Shown: positions 25,871-34,803 of the stretch, piece after piece | Layout: each line of letters opens with the position of its first letter | Position numbering within the stretch: position 1 is the first letter of the stretch | Assembly: GCF_001613505.1 (NCBI RefSeq) | Contig: NZ_BDCM01000006.1 | Coordinates: forward strand, 186,001-250,000 | Reading direction: 5' to 3' | From: Nocardia mikamii NBRC 108933 | GTDB lineage: Bacteria > Actinomycetota > Actinomycetes > Mycobacteriales > Mycobacteriaceae | DNA: 64,000 nt | Made by a program: the position numbers and the translations under genes | The notes under the pieces: generated by a model | The model's input: the letters and a program-made list of their open reading frames with translations, nothing else | Databases searched by the model: none | Told to the model about the DNA's origin: nothing

Positions 25871-26970
25871 CCACGACCCAGAACCCGCCCGCCGACCTGC
25901 TGCGCCCGCATGCCGAACAGGCCTACGCCGACGAACTCCGAGCCCTCGCCGCCGTCGACGACCGTCCGCGTCCACCGTCGTGGCGGCTGTCGCCCTGGGC
26001 GGTGGTCACCTACCTGCTCGGCGACACCCTGGCCGACGGCACGGTGATCACACCGAAGTACGTCGGGCCGCGGCGCCTGATGGAGGTGGCGGTGGCGACG
26101 CTGGCGACCGATCGCGCGCTACTGCTGCTCGGCGTACCCGGCACCGCGAAAACCTGGGTGTCGGAACATCTTTCGGCGGCCGTCAGCGGCGCATCCACCC
26201 TGTTGGTGCAGGGCACGTCCGGAACCGCCGAAGAGGCGATCCGCTACGGCTGGAACTATGCGCGCCTGCTCGCGGAAGGACCCAGCGACGGCGCCCTGGT
26301 GCCCTCGCCGGTCATGACCGCGATGCGCACCGGTGCGATCGCCCGGGTCGAGGAGCTCACCCGCATCCCCTCCGATGTGCAGGACGCACTGATCACAGTG
26401 CTGTCGGAGAAAACGCTGCCGGTGCCGGAACTCGGTATCGAGGTGCAGGCGGCCAAGGGCTTCAACGTCATCGCCACCGCCAACGACCGCGACCGCGGCG
26501 TCAACGAACTCTCCTCCGCGCTGCGCCGCCGGTTCAATACCGTGGTGCTGCCGCTGCCCGCCGGCGAGGACGACGAGGTCGCGATCGTCACCCGGCGGGT
26601 CGAACAACTCGGCGCCGCACTGCAATTGCCACCGATCCCGGCCGCCGCCGAGGAAGTACGGCGCGTGGTGCGGGTCTTCCGTGAACTGCGTTCCGGCATC
26701 ACCGAGGACGGCCGGACCAAATTGAAGTCGCCGTCGGGCACATTGTCGACGGCGGAGGCGATTTCGGTGCTCACCAACGGCATCGCGCTCGCCGCCCATT
26801 TCGGGGACGGGGTGTTACGCGCGAGCGACGTCGCCGGTGCGGTACTCGGCGCGGTGATCAAGGATCCGGTCGCCGACGCGGTCGTGTGGACCGAGTACCT
26901 CGAGGCCGTGGTCCGGGAACGCCCGGAGTGGTCCGATTTCTACCGCGCCTGCCGTGAGGTGCACGGATGA
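25867..26970 (+). CDS. MoxR-type AAA+ ATPase (YehL-like)
   Basis: In this 367-aa AAA+ protein, Walker A is GVPGTAKTW (89-97), sensor 1 is FNVIATAND and the arginine finger region is SSALRRRFN. The Walker B position reads AIARVEELTR: residue 161 is Val where most MoxR proteins have Asp, while the two Glu remain. MoxR ATPases work with VWA proteins as chaperone-like remodelers, and a VWA gene lies two genes downstream. ATGA overlaps on both sides show tight translational coupling. Confidence 0.92.
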   Translation: MTTTQNPPADLLRPHAEQAYADELRALAAVDDRPRPPSWRLSPWAVVTYLLGDTLADGTVITPKYVGPRRLMEVAVATLATDRALLLLGVPGTAKTWVSEHLSAAVSGASTLLVQGTSGTAEEAIRYGWNYARLLAEGPSDGALVPSPVMTAMRTGAIARVEELTRIPSDVQDALITVLSEKTLPVPELGIEVQAAKGFNVIATANDRDRGVNELSSALRRRFNTVVLPLPAGEDDEVAIVTRRVEQLGAALQLPPIPAAAEEVRRVVRVFRELRSGITEDGRTKLKSPSGTLSTAEAISVLTNGIALAAHFGDGVLRASDVAGAVLGAVIKDPVADAVVWTEYLEAVVRERPEWSDFYRACREVHG

Positions 26971-29336
26971 GCGGCGAATCCGTCGCGCTCGACGAGCCGC
27001 GGACGCAGATCTTCGGGATCCGCCACCACGGCCCCGGGTCGGCGCGCTCGCTGTCGTGGGCGCTGGAGCGCTTCCGTCCCGATGCAATCCTGATCGAAGG
27101 CCCCGCCGACGCCGATCCGCTGGTCGCGTATGTGGCCGCCGAGGGAATGGCACCACCGGTGGCACTGCTGGCCTACGCCCCGAACGAGCCCTCGCGGGCG
27201 GCGTTCTGGCCGTTCGCGGTGTTCTCCCCGGAATGGCAGGCGTTGCGGTACGCGTCCGAACACGCTGTGCCCGTGAGCTTCTGCGATCTTCCGGCCGCCA
27301 ACACCCTCGCCCTCGACACCGAGCCGGGTGACAGCGGTGACCCGCTGGCCGCGCTGGCCGCAGCGGGCGGATACGACGATCCGGAGCGGTGGTGGGACGC
27401 CGTCATCGAATCGTCGTCGACTCCCACCGGGAACGGCACCGAGATCTTCGATGCCATCACCGAGGCCATGGGCGCACTCCGGGCAGCGGCCGGGGACGGC
27501 CCTGCGGCGTCGAATACGGATCCCGGAGCCGAGGCGCCCGCACCGTCCGCCCCGGATCGGGACGCCGCACGCGCGATCGAGGACGCGGAAGGTGATGCAC
27601 CACAGCCGGATTCATTCACCCCGGCCGAACTCCTGCCCGGCGGTATCGACCTGCGTACCCTGCAGCGCGAAGCGTATATGCGGCAGGTCATACGCCGGAC
27701 GCTCAAAAGTGGTGCGCGCCGGATCGCGGTGGTCTGCGGGGCATGGCACGCCCCGGCGGTGGCGGGCAAACTCGGTCCGGCAGCGGCCGATTCCCGTCTG
27801 CTCAAGGGTCTGCCGAAGGTGAAGGCCACACTGACCTGGGTGCCGTGGACCCACTCCCGGCTGGCCGGCTCGTCCGGGTACGGCGCGGGTATCACCTCAC
27901 CGGGCTGGTATCACCATCTGTTCACCCGGACCGACGAACCGATCGCGCGCTGGTTCACCCGGGTCGCCGGTGCGCTGCGCGCCCGCGACCTGCCGGTGTC
28001 CAGTGCGCACATCATCGAATCGGTGCGACTGGCCGAGACGCTGGCCGCGCTGCGCGGGCGCCCGGCACCGGGATTGTCGGAGGTCACCGATGCCACGCGG
28101 TCGGTGCTCTGCGACGGCGACGAGTCGATGCTGCGGTTCGTCAGCAGCGAACTGGTCGTCGGCGAGGCGCTCGGTTCGGTGCCCGACACCACGCCGACCG
28201 TCCCGCTGGATGCCGACCTGCGCGCACAGGCGCGCACCCTGCGGATCAAACAGCAGGCCCTGGCCCAGCAGGTGGACCTGGATCTGCGCAAGGACCGCGA
28301 TGTGGCCCGGTCGCATCTGCTGCATCGGCTGCGTCTGCTCGGAATCGACTGGGGCACACCGATGACCGGCGAGGTGCGCAATACCGGCACCTTCCGTGAA
28401 TCGTGGGCGCTGCGGTGGGAACCCGGCCTCTCGGTCGCGGTAATCGAGGCGTCGCGCTGGGGTACCACCATCCGCACCGCGGCCGAGGCGAAGATCCTCG
28501 ACCGAGCCGGCGCCGCCGACGCCTCGGTCGCCGATATCAGCGCGGCCCTGGAAACCGCGCTGCTGGCCGACCTCGGCGGCGCGGTCGACGGTCTGGTCGC
28601 TCGCCTGGAAGCGGTGGCCGCGGTGGATCACGACGTCACCCACCTGCTCACCGCGCTACCCGGGTTGATCCGCACACTGCGCTACGGCGACGTCCGCAGC
28701 ACCGATGTGGGCGCACTGGCGCGGGTCGCCGACGGCCTGCTCCTGCGCATCTGTGCCGGATTGCCCGGCGCCGTCACCGGTCTCGACACCGATGCCGCCA
28801 CGCAGCTGCGCGGCCTGATCGATGCCGCTCACGTCGCGATCGCGACCCGCGACGACGCGCAAGCCACCCGATCCTGGCTCGCGGCACTGGGCCTGCTGGC
28901 CGACCGCGACGATGTGCACGGGGCACTGGTGGGCCGTGCGGTCCGATTGCTCTGCGACGCGGGAATCATCGCCGACGCCGAGGCCGCGCGCCGGCTGTCG
29001 GCGGCACTGTCGATCGGCCACAGCCCGGCGGAGAAGGCCGCGTGGATCGACGGCTTCCTGGGCGGACGCGGCCTGCTGCTCGTTCACGACCGAGACCTGT
29101 TGCGGCGCATCGATTCCTGGCTGCGCGAGCTGGACGAGGAGCAGTTCGTCGCGACCCTGCCGCTGTTGCGGCGGACCTTCGGCGCCTTCGAGGCGGGAGA
29201 GCGCCAGGCCATCGCCCGAGCCGTCCGGGACGGGACGTCCGTGGCCGCATCGCAGCGTGACCGCTCCGAGCCGGACGCCGCTCGCGGCATCCTGGCACTG
29301 CACGCGGCGACCGAAATCCTGGTAGGCGCACGATGA
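26967..29336 (+). CDS. DUF5682 family protein (YehM-like)
   Basis: A 789-aa protein, no recognised enzyme. The N-terminus has FGIRHHGPGSARSL (16-29), ILIEGPADADPL (41-52), VPVSFCDLP near 108 and VCGAWHAP near 258. This succession (GxxH, EGx, V-x-x-D, GxxH) resembles the TraB/TIKI/EreA-type hydrolase fold, so a catalytic role is possible; that is my inference. The remaining 500 residues are helical and without motif. It is fixed between the MoxR and VWA genes, overlapping MoxR by 4 bp. Confidence 0.8.
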   Translation: MSGESVALDEPRTQIFGIRHHGPGSARSLSWALERFRPDAILIEGPADADPLVAYVAAEGMAPPVALLAYAPNEPSRAAFWPFAVFSPEWQALRYASEHAVPVSFCDLPAANTLALDTEPGDSGDPLAALAAAGGYDDPERWWDAVIESSSTPTGNGTEIFDAITEAMGALRAAAGDGPAASNTDPGAEAPAPSAPDRDAARAIEDAEGDAPQPDSFTPAELLPGGIDLRTLQREAYMRQVIRRTLKSGARRIAVVCGAWHAPAVAGKLGPAAADSRLLKGLPKVKATLTWVPWTHSRLAGSSGYGAGITSPGWYHHLFTRTDEPIARWFTRVAGALRARDLPVSSAHIIESVRLAETLAALRGRPAPGLSEVTDATRSVLCDGDESMLRFVSSELVVGEALGSVPDTTPTVPLDADLRAQARTLRIKQQALAQQVDLDLRKDRDVARSHLLHRLRLLGIDWGTPMTGEVRNTGTFRESWALRWEPGLSVAVIEASRWGTTIRTAAEAKILDRAGAADASVADISAALETALLADLGGAVDGLVARLEAVAAVDHDVTHLLTALPGLIRTLRYGDVRSTDVGALARVADGLLLRICAGLPGAVTGLDTDAATQLRGLIDAAHVAIATRDDAQATRSWLAALGLLADRDDVHGALVGRAVRLLCDAGIIADAEAARRLSAALSIGHSPAEKAAWIDGFLGGRGLLLVHDRDLLRRIDSWLRELDEEQFVATLPLLRRTFGAFEAGERQAIARAVRDGTSVAASQRDRSEPDAARGILALHAATEILVGAR

Positions 29337-29358
29337 TTCGAGCGAAGAGGAGCCGACG

Positions 29359-30528
29359 ATGACACGGATCGATTCGGACGAGGCGCAGGCCCGGCGCTGG
29401 CGGCTGGTCCTCGGCGCTCCCGCCGAGGCCGGGCTCGGCGGGCTCGGCGCGGCCGAGGACGCGGCGATGGACCGGGCGCTGTCGGCGCTCTACAACGGCG
29501 ACGAACACACCCCGTCGGACAAGCGCGCCGCCGGCCTGGGCGGTTCGGCGCCGAAGGTCGCCCGGTGGCTGGGCGATATCCGCACCTACTTCCCGTCGAC
29601 GGTGGTCGAGGTCATGCAGCGCGACGCCATCGACCGTCTGCAACTCACGCAACTGCTGCTCGAGCCCGAACTACTCGAAGCGGTCGAACCCGACGTCCAG
29701 CTCGTGGGCACCCTGCTCAGCCTGAACCGCGTGATGCCCGAAACCACCCGTGCCACAGCACGAGTCGTGGTGGAGAAGGTGGTGCGCGATATCGAACGCC
29801 GGCTCGCCGCGCGCACGGTCGCGGCGGTGTCCGGTGCGCTGAATCGCGCGGCCAGGGTGTCTCGTCCGCGGCTGCGCGATATCGACTGGGACCGCACCAT
29901 CCGCCGTAACCTCGCCCACTACCTGCCCGAACACCGCACGGTGGTGCCGCAGCAGCTGGTGGGATACGGGCGCAAGGCGCAAGCGGTGCGGCGGGAGGTG
30001 GTGCTCGCGATCGACCAATCGGGGTCCATGGCGGCCAGCGTCGTCTATGCCTCGGTCTTCGGCGCGGTACTCGCGTCGATGCGCTCACTGAAGACCTCAC
30101 TGGTGGTCTTCGACACGGCGGTGGTGGATCTCACCGAGCGACTGTCGGATCCGGTGGATGTGCTGTTCGGCACACAACTCGGTGGCGGGACGGATATCAA
30201 CCGGGCCATCGCCTACTGCGGGCAACTGATCACCCGCCCGGCCGACACCCTGTTCGTCCTGATCTCCGACCTGTACGAGGGCGGAATCCGCGACGAGATG
30301 TTGCGACGGGTCGCGACCATGAAGGAGGCCGGCGTCCAGGTCCTGGTGCTGCTGGCGCTCTCCGACGAGGGTGCCCCGGCCTACGACCACGACAATGCCG
30401 CCGCGCTCGCCGCACTGGGAGTGCCCGCCTTCGCGTGCACGCCCGACCGCTTTCCCGATCTGCTGTCGGTGGCCCTCGACCGCGGCGATGTGGCGACGTG
30501 GGCCCGATCGCACGCGGGCGGCCGATGA
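29359..30528 (+). CDS. VWA domain protein (YehP-like)
   Basis: The 389-aa protein ends in a von Willebrand A domain with an intact metal site: AIDQSGSMAAS near 219 (DxSxS), GGGTDINRAIAY for the Thr, and LISDLYEGG for the Asp. The helical N-terminal 200 residues are specific to this family. MIDAS-containing VWA domains hold protein partners through Mg(II) and typically pair with MoxR ATPases. It has no signal peptide, so it is cytoplasmic. GAGGAG precedes the ATG, 22 bp after DUF5682. Last gene of the operon. Confidence 0.92.
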   Translation: MTRIDSDEAQARRWRLVLGAPAEAGLGGLGAAEDAAMDRALSALYNGDEHTPSDKRAAGLGGSAPKVARWLGDIRTYFPSTVVEVMQRDAIDRLQLTQLLLEPELLEAVEPDVQLVGTLLSLNRVMPETTRATARVVVEKVVRDIERRLAARTVAAVSGALNRAARVSRPRLRDIDWDRTIRRNLAHYLPEHRTVVPQQLVGYGRKAQAVRREVVLAIDQSGSMAASVVYASVFGAVLASMRSLKTSLVVFDTAVVDLTERLSDPVDVLFGTQLGGGTDINRAIAYCGQLITRPADTLFVLISDLYEGGIRDEMLRRVATMKEAGVQVLVLLALSDEGAPAYDHDNAAALAALGVPAFACTPDRFPDLLSVALDRGDVATWARSHAGGR

Positions 30529-30707
30529 GTACGGTGCCCGGGGGACGCCCGCAGGTGCGGGCATCGAAAGAGGTTGCCGGGCCGTGGTTCTCATTGCACG
30601 CGGGACCGCGGCGCGACGACCTGCTGTTCTCGGCGCGGGCCGGCCTTTCGCCGCCGCGCGGGCCGTGCGGATCGGCGGGCCGCGCGTCGGCGCGGAAATC
30701 GACGCGA

Positions 30708-30713
30708 TAACTT
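30708..30713 (+). promoter_or_regulatory. -10 box TAACTT for a leaderless transcript
   Basis: TAACTT is followed by exactly 6 nt and then the GTG at 30720. Together with the 190-bp gap this gives the next gene its own promoter, independent of the VWA operon. Confidence 0.6.
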
Positions 30714-30719
30714 GGACCG

Positions 30720-31322
30720 GTGTTGAACAATTCCGTGGCCACGACGGCAGGAGCATGGCGGGTAGGTGACGGCACTGCGGTGTCATTTCGCGAGGCGGCG
30801 GTGGCCTGGGCGTTGGCCGCACATGCCGAACTGGCCGAAACCGCGACCGGATACGGGCATTTCATCACTGTGAACGAGTTGGCCGAACGAATTCAGGACG
30901 TGTCCGGTGTGCACACCGAGGCGCCGACGCGCACCTGGATGGCCGCGATTCTGCGGAAAGTCGCGCGGCGCTGCCACGGCGCCGGCGAGCCGCCGCTGAC
31001 CGCGCTGTGCGTACGCCAGAACCACACCGTCGGCGACGACTACAAATACGTGCTCGAACTCGCCGGCCTGCCGATTCCCGATGATCTCGAACTACACGCG
31101 GCCTACGCCCGCTGGCAGTGCTATCAGCACTATGGTGCGGAGATGCCCGCCGAGGTCGGCGTTCCGCCGCTGACTCCGAAGGTGGACGCACGCCGCCGCG
31201 GTCGCAGCGCGACCAAAACCGTGATGGCACAGGAGGAGAAGACCTCCGAGCCGCGGCCGGCGGTCTGCTCGCAGTGCTTCATCCAACTGCCTGCCGGCGG
31301 CGTCTGCCAGTACTGCGTCTGA
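30720..31322 (+). CDS. Conserved-looking protein with C-terminal zinc ribbon
   Basis: I do not recognise a named family for this 200-aa protein. Residues 20-100 look like a winged-helix or HTH unit (FREAAVAWALAAHAEL, FITVNELAERIQDVSGV, TWMAAILRKVARRC). A basic linker RRRGRSATKT follows, and the C-terminus ends in CSQCFIQLPAGGVCQYC, a four-cysteine zinc ribbon. A small DNA- or RNA-binding regulator is plausible. It is leaderless, uses GTG, and lies downstream of the VWA operon on the same strand. A terminator follows at once. Confidence 0.7.
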   Translation: MLNNSVATTAGAWRVGDGTAVSFREAAVAWALAAHAELAETATGYGHFITVNELAERIQDVSGVHTEAPTRTWMAAILRKVARRCHGAGEPPLTALCVRQNHTVGDDYKYVLELAGLPIPDDLELHAAYARWQCYQHYGAEMPAEVGVPPLTPKVDARRRGRSATKTVMAQEEKTSEPRPAVCSQCFIQLPAGGVCQYCV

Positions 31323-31335
31323 GCCCGATCCGGAC

Positions 31336-31367
31336 CGGCCGCTGAACGCACCTGCGTCCAGCGGCCG
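31336..31367. terminator. Bidirectional hairpin terminator
   Basis: Nine-bp arms 31336-31344 (CGGCCGCTG) and 31359-31367 pair perfectly, with a further ACGC/GCGT pair inside. It lies between two convergent genes, 13 bp after one stop and 23 bp before the other. Confidence 0.8.
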
Positions 31368-31390
31368 TGTTCCGCACGGATCGGCGTCTC

Positions 31391-33910
31391 TCACAGATCG
31401 GCGATCGCCGCCAGCGGTGGTGTGCGGGCGGCGCGCACACCCGGCCACAGCGCCGCCAGCACACCGACTACGGCCGAGCCGATCAGCATGCCCACGATCT
31501 GACCCCACGGCACGGTGATCGTGCTCAAGCCCAGATCCGACAGCGTGCGCAGGAATCCGACGCCGAGTCCCAGGCCCAGGACCACCCCGACCACGGCGCC
31601 GAAGATCGCGATCAGCATGGATTCGAGATAGATCGTGCGCCGGACCTGTGGTCGCTGCATGCCGACCGCGCGAAGCATGCCGATCTCGCGCCGTCGCTCG
31701 ACGACCGAGAGGGCGAGCGTGTTCACGATGCCCAGGATCGCGATCACCACCGCCAATGCCAGCAGCCCGTACAGGATGGCGAGCATGGTGTTGATCTGTT
31801 TGCCCTGCGCGCCTTTGAATTCCTCGCGGTCCTGCACCTGCACCACCACGTAGGACGCGGTCGCCTTCTCCAGATTGCCCCGCATCGCGGCGACGTCGGC
31901 GCCCGGCGCGGCCTTGACCAGCACGATCAGGTCGGTCCGGAACGCCACCGGCATCACCTGGTTGTAGAGGTCCGGTGCCACCACCAGGGGGCCGAGCAGC
32001 TGGCTGTCGGCATAGATGCCGGAGACGGTCACCGAGAACTTCTTGTTGTCCACACTGGTGATCTCGACGCGGTCGCCCGCATGCCAATGACGTTCGCCCG
32101 CTTCGGTTTCCGACACCAGCAGCGAGGCGCCGGTGAGGTTGTCGGTGCCCTGGCGGATGTCGTAGTGCAGGACCTGCCCCATCGGTGCGTCCGGCGAGGT
32201 GCCGGTCACCTGGTCGTCACCCACGCGCAGCGCGACGCCGCGGAAGGCCACCACATCGGACACGTCCGGAACCGAGCGCGTCGCCTCGGCGGCGCCCAGC
32301 GGCACTCCGATCATCTGCGGCCCGGCCAGCACGTAGTCGGCATTGACACCCTTGTCGACGAGTTCGCCGACACTGGCCTTCGCCGAGGCGCCGAGCATGC
32401 CGATCGCCGAGACCAGCATCAGCCCGAGGGTGAGCGCGAACGCGGTGGCGGCGGTGCGGCGCGGATTGCGCACGGCGTTGTTGCGCGCCATCGCGCCGAT
32501 CGCGCCGAACGGACGCACCAGCAGTCCCAGCGCTCCGACCACCGGCCGCGACAGCGCGGGTGAGGCGAAGAGCACCGCGAAAATCAGTGCCCCGGCACCG
32601 ACTCCGACCGTGGCCGCGGCGTTGCCGCCGGTGTTGCGCGCCCCGAGTACCACCAGGACCACCCCGATCACCGCCAGCACCGCACCGATCACCGTGCGCA
32701 CGCGCAGCGATTCACCGACCGAGGCGAACTCCTCTCGCATCGCCTCCACCGGCGGAATCTTCGCCGCCCGCCGCGCGGGTGCGTAGGCGCTGGCCACGGT
32801 CACCACCAGGCCGATGCCGATCGCCGCCAGCACGGTCCGCGGCAATACCTGCATCGTTCCGGTGGGCAGTCCGAGGTCGAAGGCGTTGAGCAGCGCGGAA
32901 AGTCCGAACGCCAGCCCGATGCCGCCGGCCAGTCCGAGCAGGCTGCCGATCAGGCCGATCACGAAGGCCTCCGCCACCACCGACAATCCGACTTGGCGCC
33001 GCCCGGCACCCACCGCCCGCAACAGCGCCAGCTCCCGCAACCGCTGCGCCACGATCATCGAGAAGGTGTTGTAGATGATGAACGTGCCGACCAGCAGCGC
33101 GATCGCACCGAAGGCGAGCAGGAAGTAGTTGACGAATTTCAGCGCGTTGCCGACCTGTGCCTTCAGGTCGGCACGCACCTGATCACCGTCCATGACCTTG
33201 TAGTCCGGCGCCACCTTCGCGATCCGGTCGCGCAACGTATCCGGGGAAACTCCCGGCACGGCGGCCACATCCACGTAGGCGACATGCGCTCCGTCGGTGA
33301 ACAGTTCCCGGGCCTGCGCGTCGTCCAAGAGCAGCCCGATGAATCCGCCGGTGTCCGAGGACACGGTGTAGATGCCGCTGACGGTCATATCGATCGTGCC
33401 GCTGGAGGGAATCAGCACCTTGGCCTTGTCCCCGACGTGCAATCCGGCTCGGTCGGCCCCACCGGAATTGATCGCGATCTGACCCGGTGCCACCGGCGCG
33501 ACCCCGTCGACGAAATGCTCCGGGTCGGCGATCGCCTTGTCGGGCGGCAGATACGACCGCCCCCAGCTCGGCGCGCCGCCCGTCTGGACCGCATGCCCGT
33601 CCTTCAGCAGCACGACGGGCCCCTGTACCGCCGGCGCGACCGCGCGCACGCCGTCGGTCGCGGCGACCTTCGCGACGAGTTCGTTCGGAACACCCAGCGA
33701 CTGCGTGTGTTTCGGCTCCACCCGCACGTCGACACCCTTCGCCTGGTCGGCGAAGATGCCGTCGAAGGTGCGCTGCAGGGTGTCGGTGAAGACGAAAGAG
33801 CCTGCGACGAAAGCGGTTCCGAGCACGACCGACAGCAACGTCAGCGCCAGCCGCACCTTGTGCGCGGCCAGATTGCGCAAGGCCACCTTGCGCATCGGCG
33901 ATCCAGCCAT
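31391..33910 (-). CDS. ABC transporter permease, FtsX/MacB type
   Basis: An 839-aa membrane protein with duplicated halves. Each half has an extracytoplasmic MacB-PCD-like domain and an FtsX four-helix core (for example FALTLGLMLVSAIGML in the middle and LALAVVIAILGIVNTLALSVVERRREIGMLRAVG near the C-terminus). Such permeases export lipophilic or peptide cargo, or move cell-envelope lipoproteins by mechanotransmission. The ATPase gene is upstream with a 4-bp gap, so both are one operon. The cargo is unknown. Confidence 0.93.
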   Translation of the reverse strand: MAGSPMRKVALRNLAAHKVRLALTLLSVVLGTAFVAGSFVFTDTLQRTFDGIFADQAKGVDVRVEPKHTQSLGVPNELVAKVAATDGVRAVAPAVQGPVVLLKDGHAVQTGGAPSWGRSYLPPDKAIADPEHFVDGVAPVAPGQIAINSGGADRAGLHVGDKAKVLIPSSGTIDMTVSGIYTVSSDTGGFIGLLLDDAQARELFTDGAHVAYVDVAAVPGVSPDTLRDRIAKVAPDYKVMDGDQVRADLKAQVGNALKFVNYFLLAFGAIALLVGTFIIYNTFSMIVAQRLRELALLRAVGAGRRQVGLSVVAEAFVIGLIGSLLGLAGGIGLAFGLSALLNAFDLGLPTGTMQVLPRTVLAAIGIGLVVTVASAYAPARRAAKIPPVEAMREEFASVGESLRVRTVIGAVLAVIGVVLVVLGARNTGGNAAATVGVGAGALIFAVLFASPALSRPVVGALGLLVRPFGAIGAMARNNAVRNPRRTAATAFALTLGLMLVSAIGMLGASAKASVGELVDKGVNADYVLAGPQMIGVPLGAAEATRSVPDVSDVVAFRGVALRVGDDQVTGTSPDAPMGQVLHYDIRQGTDNLTGASLLVSETEAGERHWHAGDRVEITSVDNKKFSVTVSGIYADSQLLGPLVVAPDLYNQVMPVAFRTDLIVLVKAAPGADVAAMRGNLEKATASYVVVQVQDREEFKGAQGKQINTMLAILYGLLALAVVIAILGIVNTLALSVVERRREIGMLRAVGMQRPQVRRTIYLESMLIAIFGAVVGVVLGLGLGVGFLRTLSDLGLSTITVPWGQIVGMLIGSAVVGVLAALWPGVRAARTPPLAAIADL

Positions 33911-33914
33911 GGTC

Positions 33915-34679
33915 CTATCCCTCCAGGGACTTCATGCGGTCCAGCACCGAATCCGCTGTCGGATCACGCAATTCGTCGACGATGCGCCCGTCGGCGAGGA
34001 AGATCACGCGGTCGGCGTAGGAGGCGGCATGCGGTTCGTGCGTCACGATCACGACCGTCTGACCGAATTCGTCGACCGCCGCCCGCAGAATCGACAGCAC
34101 CTCACCGGAGGAGCGGGAGTCGAGATTGCCGGTCGGCTCGTCGCCGAAGATGATGTCGGGCCGGCCCACCAGCGCCCGCGCACAGGCGACGCGCTGCTGC
34201 TGCCCGCCCGACAGCTCACTCGGCCGATGGTCGAGGCGATCTCCCAGACCGAGGCGTCCGATCACGGTGTCCAGCCACTCCTGATCGGGTTTGCGGCCCG
34301 CGATATCCAGCGGCAGGGTGATGTTCTCGAGCGCGGTCAGCGTCGGCACCAGGTTGAATGCCTGGAAGACGAAGCCGATGCGGTCGCGGCGCAGGCGCGT
34401 CATCTGTTTGTCCGACAGTCCGGTCAGCGCGGTGTCGCCGATGTGCACCGTGCCGGACGTGGCGCTGTCGAGCCCGGCCAGGCAGTGCATCAACGTCGAT
34501 TTTCCGGAGCCGGACGGGCCCATGATCGCGGTGAACTCCCGCTGGGCGAAGTCGGCCGAAACCCCGTCGAGGGCGCGGACCTGGGTGTCTCCGGATCCGT
34601 ACAGTTTCATCAGGTCGGTGGCGCGGGCCGCGAGCGTGGTCGCCGCGGCGGGTTCGGTGCCCAGGGCATCGGCAGTCAT
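33915..34679 (-). CDS. ABC transporter ATP-binding protein, LolD/MacB type
   Basis: The 254-aa ATPase has Walker A GPSGSGKSTLMHC, Q-loop FVFQAFNLVPTLTA, signature ELSGGQQQRVACARAL, Walker B IIFGDEPTGNLDS and switch His VTHEP. It is the partner of the FtsX-type permease immediately downstream. The ATG at 34679 is chosen because GGAGA precedes it; the frame is open to 34697. No solute-binding or regulator gene is adjacent. Confidence 0.95.
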   Translation of the reverse strand: MTADALGTEPAAATTLAARATDLMKLYGSGDTQVRALDGVSADFAQREFTAIMGPSGSGKSTLMHCLAGLDSATSGTVHIGDTALTGLSDKQMTRLRRDRIGFVFQAFNLVPTLTALENITLPLDIAGRKPDQEWLDTVIGRLGLGDRLDHRPSELSGGQQQRVACARALVGRPDIIFGDEPTGNLDSRSSGEVLSILRAAVDEFGQTVVIVTHEPHAASYADRVIFLADGRIVDELRDPTADSVLDRMKSLEG

Positions 34680-34791
34680 GGTCTCCAGTCTGGTCAAACC
34701 GGCGTGCGGGCGCCATCAGGATTTCCCCCCAATACCTGGGGCGCACACCCCCGCCCCGCCGGGATGCCGCAGAACCGGGCGTCGACGCACA

Positions 34792-34797
34792 TATCCT
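34792..34797 (+). promoter_or_regulatory. -10 box TATCCT for a leaderless PAP2 transcript
   Basis: TATCCT is followed by exactly 6 nt and the ATG at 34804, defining this ATG as start among many in-frame upstream codons. Confidence 0.6.
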
Positions 34798-34803
34798 CGT
34801 GCC

